From CAZLPZ01 sp964561535 (GTDB lineage Bacteria; Pseudomonadota; Alphaproteobacteria; Micavibrionales; Micavibrionaceae), in NCBI GenBank assembly GCA_964561535.1, contig CAZLPZ010000001.1:41784-105783 (forward strand): a stretch of 64,000 nt of DNA, read 5' to 3'. The notes under the pieces were generated by a model, which was given only the letters and a program-made list of their open reading frames with translations, was not told the DNA's origin and did not search any database. Of the stretch, positions 17,291-26,200 are shown piece after piece. The position numbers and the translations under genes were made by a program. How positions within the stretch are numbered: the first letter of the stretch is position 1; every line of letters begins with the position of its first letter.

Positions 17291-18034
17291 CTAAGGCTTT
17301 AATGGTTTAAGCGGTACAATTCGCCACAATAATCGTGGATCCCCCTCTCGATCCCCCAATCCTTGAGCCGCAATATATATTTTCATATTTTTGTTTGAAT
17401 TTTGAATAGCCAAAATATCCCGAATTTGGCGTGCATATTGTAAGGCCGACATAACACTTTCAGAAAACCCATCTTGAGCCCGCCATTCAACCTGAATTTC
17501 AATATCATTCGGGACCGCCTCGAAAATACTTGTTATATTTCGGAGAATATCTTGAGTGTTTTCAGAAAATTCAAGCCGGCCATTGTTAAAAGGAATAACC
17601 GACAACGGCAACGCCAACAGAACCGAATCGTTTTTTAAAATGACAGATAATTTTTTAAGACCTGGAATACTTTCTCGCTTTGATTCAATAATTTGTGTTA
17701 AATACCCAACATCCAAGCCTTGGCTATACCGCGTCCGAGGCAATGGCAAGGAATCCGAATCGCCCATTTTGGAAACAGCCCCATCAAAAGATTTTCCTTG
17801 TTGCCCTTCAAGCCCACCCAGTTTCTTTGCCTTTGGAATACCATGGTCTGACATCGCAAACATCATTACAAAAAATGTCAGCATTAATGCCATAATATCT
17901 GTAAAAGATACCATCCATGTCTTATTGCTGCCATACGTTCCACCAAGTGACCGGTGAGAAACAAATAAGGGGGGCGGAGGCGGTGGCGCCTGAACAGCCT
18001 TAAATTTTGATTTAACTTTCCAAGGGGCGGGCAT
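17291..18034 (-). CDS. MotB-like membrane protein with degenerate OmpA domain (second of pair)
   Basis: A 247-aa protein. After a proline-rich cytoplasmic head (about 1-45) comes a single membrane helix with the MotB signature WMVSFTDIMALMLTFFVMMFAMSD; its FTD contains the Asp that in MotB conducts protons at the stator channel. Residues 130-240 resemble a weak OmpA/Pal fold (NDIEIQVEWRAQDG, YARQIRDIL, GLGDREGDPR) that would touch peptidoglycan, but key motif residues are poorly conserved. Its ATG overlaps the stop of the preceding MotB-like gene (TAATG), so translation is coupled. No MotA gene is nearby. Membership of the MotB/OmpA-like group is well supported; the rotor or motor it serves is unknown. 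Confidence 0.75.
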   Translation of the reverse strand: MPAPWKVKSKFKAVQAPPPPPPLFVSHRSLGGTYGSNKTWMVSFTDIMALMLTFFVMMFAMSDHGIPKAKKLGGLEGQQGKSFDGAVSKMGDSDSLPLPRTRYSQGLDVGYLTQIIESKRESIPGLKKLSVILKNDSVLLALPLSVIPFNNGRLEFSENTQDILRNITSIFEAVPNDIEIQVEWRAQDGFSESVMSALQYARQIRDILAIQNSNKNMKIYIAAQGLGDREGDPRLLWRIVPLKPLKP

Positions 18035-18708
18035 TATTTATTCCCCTGATCCAATGGTCGAATCATCAAAGTCACAACACCGGGATGCCCCACTCCCACG
18101 CCCACTTGCAGGCGATCACTGGGAAGTCCCGATTGTATAAAGACGCTGGCCCATTTTAATAAAAAAAGATCATATATCGATGATATTGTTGATGATTTAC
18201 CAGATAGCCTGTCATCCGTTTCAGGCCGCTCATTCACCTGAATCGTCACCTGATATGATTTCCGTGTCGGGTCCGCCAAAAAGGAAATAAGCGTTTGAAT
18301 CACTGGACTTATGCCATCCGTTCCAGATAGCCCCGTCATGCTGTTCATTTCATTAATTGGGATATCAATTTGCAGCTGACCCGTATTGCGAACTAAAACC
18401 GCGCGAATTCCGGGGACTTCATTCTGAAATGAACCGGCGATATCTTGTAATGATGTCCCCTGCCCAGCACGACTAATAGGGGATTTAATAAAGGAGGCAC
18501 CCGACCCCTCCAAGACAACAACATCCGGCACACCAAACGCCTCGCGTACACTTTCAAATACAGCGTCGCTGTTTTTTAAAAAAACACCCGCCATCCCGGA
18601 CAGCATCATAAAAAATGAGAGCAGAATAACAAACAGCGCAAGCGCCGTCATTTGGGACGCTTCGCCTGAAAATCCAAAATCACGTCGATGTCGCCTAGTT
18701 GATAACAT
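18034..18708 (-). CDS. MotB-like membrane protein with degenerate OmpA domain (first of pair)
   Basis: A 224-aa protein with a short basic cytoplasmic N-terminus (STRRHRRDFGF), one membrane helix (MTALALFVILLSFFMMLSG) and a periplasmic part of about 180 residues. The layout copies MotB, but the pore-lining Asp is not at its usual place: the helix starts EASQMTALALF rather than with a FTD-like motif. The periplasmic part has OmpA-like alternation (YQVTIQVNERPETDDR, LQVGVGVGHPG). It overlaps the next gene by one base. Two unequal MotB-like subunits in tandem suggest a heteromeric stator or an anchoring complex. It is the first gene of the unit; 18709-18936 upstream is AT-rich with no other gene seen. 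Confidence 0.65.
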   Translation of the reverse strand: MLSTRRHRRDFGFSGEASQMTALALFVILLSFFMMLSGMAGVFLKNSDAVFESVREAFGVPDVVVLEGSGASFIKSPISRAGQGTSLQDIAGSFQNEVPGIRAVLVRNTGQLQIDIPINEMNSMTGLSGTDGISPVIQTLISFLADPTRKSYQVTIQVNERPETDDRLSGKSSTISSIYDLFLLKWASVFIQSGLPSDRLQVGVGVGHPGVVTLMIRPLDQGNK

Positions 18709-18936
18709 GAAATACTCGTTTGAGTTTTAAATATTTACTTTAAAAATTTTATAGTAATTCTACTAGAGAACAAAAGACGCCGCGAGCCCCCCTGTAAGGG
18801 AGAAGATGGGAGACCTTCAGAAAGGACCCGGATTTTCGAGTTTTGAATAAAACACCTAAAAGAGCAAGGCCATTTTGAATTTTTTCTTGAATAACCTCGA
18901 ACAGGTTTGTTGCTCAAGCGTCATGTGGTTTTTCCT

Positions 18937-20283
18937 TTAATTTACTTTCACGCGAGCTTTTGCGTGCAGCAAAATTGGTTTTGCAGGATAGACACCATAG
19001 TTGAACACAATTTTAGTTTGCCCGTTTGGCGTAGTTGCCGTGTCAAACAATTCATATTTGCTAAAGAGCGCCCCAAGTATCATTTTAATGATCGGAACCG
19101 ACAAATGAATTCCTAAACAAGTGCGCGGCCCCCCCCCAAAGGGAAGATGGTATTTTGATTTTGTTTTTTCTGGGTTTTCCGGATCAAATCGTAAGGGATC
19201 AAATGCTTGAGGATTTGGCCAAAATTGTGGATGGCGATTGGCGAAATAGCGTAACAGCAGAAATGTCGATTTCTTAGGAAACGCGTAATCATCTATTTCA
19301 AAAGGCTGTTGATTATAGCGAATATTACCCCAGAATGTTGGATAAAGGCGCATAGTTTCTTTAATAATGGATTCAAAATAGATCAGAGATTTTGATGCTT
19401 CATACCCAACCATTTCTTCATCTGGCGCAACCAAACTAAGTTCTGTAATCATTTTTCGGCAAACATCAGGATGACAAGACAATTGGTAGGCTGTCCATGT
19501 TAATGGTGTGGCGATGGCACTGGCACCCAAAAATACGGCTAACATCTGGTCAGTAATTTCTTTTTCACTCCAAGGACGGAGCGATTCAATATCCTCCACA
19601 GCAAGTAAATGATCGAGGTAATCTCCGGGTTTAGCCTGGTTGCCACGACGTTTAGCAATTAAACTTGCGCAGAAATCTCTTAATTTTTTAGACTCAAATT
19701 TAAAATTGAGATTACTTGGAGTAGGTATCCATAGTGGTATTTGCTCAGGCATCCCATTTTCTAAATGCGTAACATTTTCGGTTACAGTATCAAGATCCTT
19801 ATCGCTAAGCTGTTCAGAGAAAAACATCCGCAAAGAAAAATCGATCGTGCATCGGCGCATTTCCAAATGAATGTCAAATCGCGTATCCGTGTCCTTGTAA
19901 TGCTCAACTTTTTTAAGGAGTCGCTTTACCGCTGGGAGAATATGATCAAGAAAAGCGCTATAATTTTTCGTTAAAAATGGTGGACTCATGACTGTGCGCT
20001 TGTTTTTCCAATGATTACCAACGTCAGCAATTAGACTATCGCGCATTAACCAATCTTCACGGGGCATCAAGCCTGGTGGCTTGCTAATTCCAACAATCGG
20101 ATCATTAAAGAAACCTATAATTAACTCCGGCGACATCACACAATAAATATGCTTTGGAAGTTCTGTCTTTAACTCCAATACTGGTGATTTCGTTTCATCG
20201 AATATTTTTGAAATTTTATCCATCAAATCAGAGATCGATGAAAGTATAATCGAAACCCTCAGACTAGGTATTTTTTTCGGCAT
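18937..20283 (-). CDS. Cytochrome P450 with atypical I-helix
   Basis: A 448-aa soluble P450. The heme-binding loop is FGGGPRTCLGIHL, with the axial cysteine near residue 389. The K-helix ExxR motif is ESIIKETMRLYP, and the PxRF region is present (FDPLRFDPEN). The I-helix is unusual: where most P450s have A/G-G-x-D/E-T-T, this has FLGASAIATPLTW, lacking both the acidic residue and the O2-activating threonine. Such loss occurs in P450s with peroxygenase, isomerase or other non-monooxygenase chemistry. ATG 20283 has AAAGGAAC eight bases upstream and is preferred over the TTG one codon earlier. No ferredoxin or reductase gene is adjacent. Substrate unknown. Confidence 0.88.
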   Translation of the reverse strand: MPKKIPSLRVSIILSSISDLMDKISKIFDETKSPVLELKTELPKHIYCVMSPELIIGFFNDPIVGISKPPGLMPREDWLMRDSLIADVGNHWKNKRTVMSPPFLTKNYSAFLDHILPAVKRLLKKVEHYKDTDTRFDIHLEMRRCTIDFSLRMFFSEQLSDKDLDTVTENVTHLENGMPEQIPLWIPTPSNLNFKFESKKLRDFCASLIAKRRGNQAKPGDYLDHLLAVEDIESLRPWSEKEITDQMLAVFLGASAIATPLTWTAYQLSCHPDVCRKMITELSLVAPDEEMVGYEASKSLIYFESIIKETMRLYPTFWGNIRYNQQPFEIDDYAFPKKSTFLLLRYFANRHPQFWPNPQAFDPLRFDPENPEKTKSKYHLPFGGGPRTCLGIHLSVPIIKMILGALFSKYELFDTATTPNGQTKIVFNYGVYPAKPILLHAKARVKVN

Positions 20284-20331
20284 CAAAAAAGTTCCTTTCT
20301 ATTTTAATACACTGCAATTCTATCATATCAC

Positions 20332-22989
20332 TCACGCCATGAGAAATCCCTTTAACGCTGCCGATAATTTTTGCGCCGTCGCCTGCGCTTCCGCTCGACG
20401 CGCATGTTGTTCGGCGATTACATCTTCAGGGGCTTTTTTCACAAATTCGTCATTTGATAATTTTTGATCAATTTTGCGAACATCCCCTTCCAACCGGGCG
20501 ATTTCCTTTTTCAGGCGCGCACGTTCACGATCAAGGTCAATGATATCGGCAATCGGCAAGGCGTACGTCACACCGTTAACAACCATTTGAACAGCCCCCT
20601 TGGGCATTACATCCACATATTCGACAGCCTCAACCCGCGCCATACGTGCCAATAATTCAGCATAACGATTAAGGAAGTCGCGCGTATCGATGGATGGGTC
20701 CCGCACCGCCAACCGTGTCTTGGCGGACGCCGGCACATTCATATCCATCCGCACCGAACGAATTTCAGTGATCAAGTTTTTCAACCCCTCGATCTCGGCC
20801 CGCGCATTTGAATCATGCGGCAAGGCGGACGCATCGATCCACCGGTTCGTCATTAACAATTCCCCCGCCGGGCGGGGCGATAACTGCGCGTACAATTCTT
20901 CCGTGATATAGGGCATAAACGGATTAAGGATATGCAAGATCTGATCGAGCACATAGGCGGTGGTCACCCGCACCTCGGTCTTGGCGGCCACGTCACCCTC
21001 GCCCATCAACACAGGTTTCGTGAATTCCAGATACCAATCACAGAACGTCCCCCATACAAAACCGTACACAATCGATGTGGCGTCATTGAACCGATAGGTT
21101 TCAAGCGCCGCCGCCGTATCACGCGCTGTGTCAGAAAGGGCCGAGAGAACCCATTTATTCAAGGTATGCGTGACCGTTTGAGGGTCAAAACCCGAGACGA
21201 CGTTACATTCATTCATCTGGCAATATCGCGCCGCGTTCCACAATTTTGTCGCAAAATTGCGGTACCCTTCTACGCGTTCTGGGGCCAATTTAATATCGCG
21301 GCCTTGGGCGGTATAAGCCAGCAAGGTAAAGCGCAATGCGTCCGTGCCATATTGATCGACGATATCCAGCGGATCAACGACGTTGCCCTTGGTCTTGGAC
21401 ATTTTCTGCCCTTGAGCATCGCGCACCATACCGTTAAAATAAACTGTTTTAAAGGGAACATCATCCATAAAATGAAGACCCATCATCATCATCCGGGCCA
21501 CCCAGAAAAAAATAATATCAAACCCCGTAACGAGAACATCGCCCGGATAATATTTTTCAAGATCCGGCGTTTGATCGGGCCACCCGAGGGTCGAGAACGG
21601 CCACAGGGCCGACGAAAACCACGTATCCAGAACATCCGGATCGCGCGTCAACGTCACGCGACGACCATAATGTTTATCGGCCTGGGCTTGCGCTTCGGCT
21701 TCACTTTCGGCCACGAACACGTCTGTGCCTTCACCGTACCACGCCGGAATTTGATGCCCCCACCAAATTTGACGCGAGACACACCACGGTTGAATATTAT
21801 TCATCCATTCAAAGAATGTGTTTTCGGCATATTGCGGCACCAATTTTGTGCGTCCGGTTTTCACCGCATCAATCACAGGTTTGGCCAACGTCGCCGCGTC
21901 TACATACCATTGATCCGTCATCCAAGGTTCAAGGACTACCGATTTTGTTTTCTCATCATAAGGGACGCTGTGGGTGATATCATCGGTTTTGACCAATAAA
22001 TCATCCTGTTCCAACGCGGCCAGGATTTTCTTGCGCGCGTCAAACCGGTCAAGCCCCACATAATCATCAGGGCCGTTTTCGTTAATACACGCGTTTTTAT
22101 CAAACACGTTGATCATCGCTAATTTATGGCGTTTCCCAATATCAAAATCATTAAAATCATGGGCCGGCGTCACCTTCATCGCGCCAGTGCCAAATTCACG
22201 GTCGACATATTCGTCGGCAATAATCGGGATCAACCGCCCCACAATCGGCAACACCGCAAATTTTCCAATCACATCCGCATAGCGCTCATCTTCCGGATGC
22301 ACGATGATCGCGGTGTCCCCCAGCATCGTTTCGGGGCGTGTCGTGGCTATTGTGATAAAGCGTTCGGTAGTCCCCTCGACCGGGTATTTGATATACCACA
22401 TATGGCCTTTTTGTTCACGGAGTACAACTTCCAAATCCGAGAGCGCCGTATGCATTTTCGGATCCCAATTAACCAGTCGTTGCGCGCGGTACAGTAATCC
22501 CTGTTGGTGCAACGTCACGAAAACTTTACGGACCGCACGCGACAATCCATCATCCATCGTAAATGCTTCGCGTGACCAATCGCACGTCGCGCCTAACCGC
22601 CGCAATTGTTTAAAAATATTTCCGCCAGATTCAGCCTTCCATTCCCACACTTTCTTAATGAAATCGTCACGCGTGAAATCGGTACGCGTTTGGCCATTCT
22701 CACGCAGCTTGCGCTCAACAACTAATTGGGTCGCAATGCCGGCATGATCCGTCCCCGGCAACCACAATGCATCGCGCCCCGTCATACGATGATAGCGGGT
22801 TAACGTATCTTGAATCGTCATGGTCAAGGCATGACCGATATGCAACGACCCCGTCACATTCGGGGGTGGCATCATAATCACATGCGGCGCGGCATTGCCC
22901 GCCGGATTGGCCGTAAATGCGCCGGACTTTTCCCATGCTTCATAATGCTTTTGTTCGATGTGGGATGGTTCAAATGTTTTATCGAGCAT
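20332..22989 (-). CDS. valS: Valyl-tRNA synthetase
   Basis: An 885-aa class Ia aminoacyl-tRNA synthetase that attaches valine to tRNA-Val. The HIGH motif is PPPNVTGSLHIGHALT, and the KMSKS loop is GQKMSKTKGNVVDP. The editing (CP1) insertion contains the usual TTRPETMLGDTAI motif. The C-terminal arm is a short coiled coil (RERARLKKEIARLEGDVRK) that contacts tRNA. Length and start (MLDKTFEPSHIEQKHYEAWE) match the family. The gene stands alone, 48 bases after the P450 start in reverse order. A 20-base perfect palindrome lies upstream at 23031-23050. Confidence 0.97.
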   Translation of the reverse strand: MLDKTFEPSHIEQKHYEAWEKSGAFTANPAGNAAPHVIMMPPPNVTGSLHIGHALTMTIQDTLTRYHRMTGRDALWLPGTDHAGIATQLVVERKLRENGQTRTDFTRDDFIKKVWEWKAESGGNIFKQLRRLGATCDWSREAFTMDDGLSRAVRKVFVTLHQQGLLYRAQRLVNWDPKMHTALSDLEVVLREQKGHMWYIKYPVEGTTERFITIATTRPETMLGDTAIIVHPEDERYADVIGKFAVLPIVGRLIPIIADEYVDREFGTGAMKVTPAHDFNDFDIGKRHKLAMINVFDKNACINENGPDDYVGLDRFDARKKILAALEQDDLLVKTDDITHSVPYDEKTKSVVLEPWMTDQWYVDAATLAKPVIDAVKTGRTKLVPQYAENTFFEWMNNIQPWCVSRQIWWGHQIPAWYGEGTDVFVAESEAEAQAQADKHYGRRVTLTRDPDVLDTWFSSALWPFSTLGWPDQTPDLEKYYPGDVLVTGFDIIFFWVARMMMMGLHFMDDVPFKTVYFNGMVRDAQGQKMSKTKGNVVDPLDIVDQYGTDALRFTLLAYTAQGRDIKLAPERVEGYRNFATKLWNAARYCQMNECNVVSGFDPQTVTHTLNKWVLSALSDTARDTAAALETYRFNDATSIVYGFVWGTFCDWYLEFTKPVLMGEGDVAAKTEVRVTTAYVLDQILHILNPFMPYITEELYAQLSPRPAGELLMTNRWIDASALPHDSNARAEIEGLKNLITEIRSVRMDMNVPASAKTRLAVRDPSIDTRDFLNRYAELLARMARVEAVEYVDVMPKGAVQMVVNGVTYALPIADIIDLDRERARLKKEIARLEGDVRKIDQKLSNDEFVKKAPEDVIAEQHARRAEAQATAQKLSAALKGFLMA

Positions 22990-23030
22990 TTTTTTACTTT
23001 CAATAAGAGCATAGTTATTAGGTCTTTATA

Positions 23031-23050
23031 CTTAAGATAATTATCTTAAG
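23031..23050. promoter_or_regulatory. 20-base perfect palindrome upstream of valS
   Basis: CTTAAGATAATTATCTTAAG is perfectly self-complementary and lies 42 bases upstream of the valS start, in the 288-base region shared with the divergent adhesin gene. A palindrome of this length is best explained as a dimeric regulator site. It has no loop or T-tract, so it is unlikely to be a terminator. No regulator is identified. Confidence 0.5.
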
Positions 23051-23217
23051 TCAAGGACATACTATATATAAAGGCAGAACAGAAGGAATACCAGACCCGA
23101 TCATACAGGAATAAAAAAGAGACAAAATGAGATATTTCAATATTTAACTAATTTTTATGGTTATTCATATTAATATAGAAATACACATTCGCAGAATATT
23201 AAGGATAATAGGATTTA

Positions 23218-23248
23218 ATGGTGGCAACCCCAAAGAAAATACCACCAT
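23218..23248 (+). promoter_or_regulatory. Hairpin in the leader of the giant surface protein gene
   Basis: ATGGTGG (23218-23224) and CCACCAT (23242-23248) form a perfect 7-base stem with a 17-base loop, ending 29 bases before the start codon at 23278. It could affect translation of the adhesin mRNA. It does not match a riboswitch class I recognise. Confidence 0.35.
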
Positions 23249-23277
23249 ATTGAATACCTTTAAAGATTGGACATAAT

Positions 23278-26200
23278 ATGACTATATCCTCTTCTACTCC
23301 CGCTTCAGTATCGGTGTCGACTTCCGGTGCCTCCTCTCATGACGGGCGTGTTTTTGAGGGAAAAAATAATGAAAAATCTGAACTTTCTCAATCCATTACA
23401 CCCATAACCCTCTTAAGCGAAGACCGGATCCTTGAACAAAATAATACGCTTATCTTATCAACCTCCCGGACCGACGCCCTTCAGGACGGGCAAAATTTAT
23501 GGATTGATGCAAAAATCGCAAATACCCCTAAAATAGACATCACGGATATCCAGCTCCGTGATCACTCAGACCCTCTGACACTTATCACAGCCCTAAAAAT
23601 TGCCGGTGATATCCCCTCCAATCTCGATGATATTTTAGAAAATCTAACATCCCTCACACCCAACATCACCCCTGCCGCCGGGACTGGTATTGTGGTCGAT
23701 TCCCCGAATGCGGCAGATATGCTCGCCCTTCAAGATATTCTTGCGAATATGGAGCCAGCTTCAGGAGACAGCGGTTCTTCTGGCCCTAAAAACAGTTCGG
23801 GGTTTAACAGCAACGTTGACCCTGCTATTTTACTGGGCCTGGACCGGTTGGGTGCTATTCTTGCAACCGCGGGTCTTTATGGCCTGGACGGTGAATCAGA
23901 TCGCCGATTTGAATCGGATCTCAATTTAAGAAACATCCCTGAATTAACTTCGATCAATGACACCGATTTATTTGATGGATTTATTGGCGTATCTGGTCAA
24001 GGAAATATCCTGGATAATGACACGACAACATCTGGCGGTTTAGTTTTAAAAACAATCCTGTTCAATAATGTTATCCATGACGTTCCAAGTACAGGACCTT
24101 TAGAAATTGTCGGAACCATGGGAGTTTTAAGTATCCTTGCGACGGGGGATTATACTTATACCCCCTTGAATGCTTCAGATATTGGCACAGATATTAGCGG
24201 CGTTGATTTATTTACCTATACAGCCAGTGATGCTGCAGGGCTTACCTCGACCGCAACTTTGGCGATTACCGTTCAAGACAGCATCCCCGTTGCCCTAGAT
24301 GATATCATTACAGCGGATCATATGAATTTAGTGCGTTCAGGGAATTTAATATCGGGTGATCAAGGTGGTAACGGCCCCCTGCATATCGCGACGATCAATG
24401 GCCAACCGATCCCAATCAATGGATTGACCATAGATAACCCTGCGTTGGGATACCAATTAATAATCCAAACCGATGGATCATATACTTTAACCGCCGATAA
24501 TTTACGGACAGGCACAGACACCCTAACATACACGACAGTTGATCGAGATGGGGATCCGTCAGGTACCGCAACAATCGCCCTCAACTTCAGCGATACGGCG
24601 CCCATCGTCACTTCAAAAATTATTTCCTCCACAAATATGAATTTGGTCAGCGAGGGCGAATTAATTACCGGGGCCGATGTCATTCCAGACGGAGGCGCCC
24701 ACATCGCGATACTGGGCGGCGTTACCCTTCCTCCCAGTGGATCATGGATCATGGATACAGTTGATTATACCCTCACCGTATCTGAAAGCGGTCATTTCCG
24801 ATTGGAAGGTAAAAACGGCCACACGACGACGAACGTGACAATCCCCTTTACAATCGCCGACAGTGACGGTGATTTATCAAACACCGTCAACATTACTTTA
24901 AGTGTTGCCGACGCGCTTCCCATAGCTGTGGCTTCTGGAATCGATCTTCAAGGACATCTCGATATCGCCACACAAATGATTTCTGGAAATTATACAGGCG
25001 CCATTAATCTTACTTCTCATGGCGACGCCATTGAAAGATTTACACTAGACTCTTCGGCTGTCGGATCATTTGGGTCAATCACCCTCAATGAAAATGGCAC
25101 CTGGAGTTATGCCCTGAATGCAAGTAAAACCCTATTAACAAGCGGCGTTGAACTTGTCGAAAATTTTACCTATACCGTCACAGATGCGGATGGCGATACA
25201 TCAACATCGAATATCTCTGTCCGGATTGGATCTGACGGAACATGGGAAGTGGCTAATCTCCTTCCCATTGCGGCGGATGGTCCCGGCGGCACGTCTATTG
25301 GAGAGGTAGCTATTTCCGGAAATATTATTTCCAGTTTAGTCACAAGCGGCAACGGCGTAAAAACAATTACAAGCATCAATATCAACGGTGGGCCTGCGCT
25401 GACCGTATCGGCCACAGACACGACCCACGAGGGAACTTTTGGTCGCCTGACCATTCGGGGCGACGGCACTTATCGTTATGTGGGTAAAGACGATTTAGTT
25501 GGCCCCGAAACAATAACCTATACCGTCCGCGATGCCGATGGCGATACCGATACCGGTATCCTAACTCTCGCCGCGCATGACCACGCCCCAACAGCCGTTG
25601 CTGATACGGCAAGCGTTCAAGGAACACTTAATATTGATACACAAATGGTCACAAGAACATTAACGGTTACGGCTGCAAACGGCGTTCTGGCCAACGATAC
25701 AGATGGCGACGGCATCAAAACAGTTGTCACAACGACCGTGATTGGAACATTTGGCACCCTGACCTTAAGTGCAGATGGCTCGTATACGTATAATTTAAAT
25801 GCCTCAAAGTTAGCCCTTCAAGGGTCACCATCCGAATCTTTTTCCTATACGATGCGCGACGCCGATGGCGATACCTCGACCGCAACCTTATCGATCGGAA
25901 TTTCACCTGACGGCACCTGGTCAACGACAAATCAACTCCCTCTTGCAAACGCAGATACGAATGCATCAACCGCCGAATCAACCGTCAATGGGAACGTCAT
26001 TACAACTGGACCAGGTGCCGATCAACTCGGTGACGGCCAATTACGTGTTGTTGATGTAAGACTTGGTTCTGGAGCCCCTGTAATAGTTGGGACGGGGGTT
26101 ATCCTTGATGGGACGAATGGCCGGCTTATTTTAAACTCGGACGGGTCTTATGCCTATCGTGGCTTTGATGACCGAAATGGAACCGACACATTTACGTATA

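Noticed and set aside
13921..18708. Flagellar motor operon
   Set aside because: No MotA or other flagellar genes are present, and the MotB-like proteins have degenerate OmpA regions.
20932..21999. 355-codon open frame on the plus strand opposite valS
   Set aside because: It lies wholly antisense to valyl-tRNA synthetase, is rich in Arg/His/Pro as expected for a complement-strand shadow, and has no family features.
23218..23248. Possible c-di-GMP or other riboswitch before the adhesin gene
   Set aside because: Only one 7-base hairpin is present; no conserved riboswitch core could be recognised.
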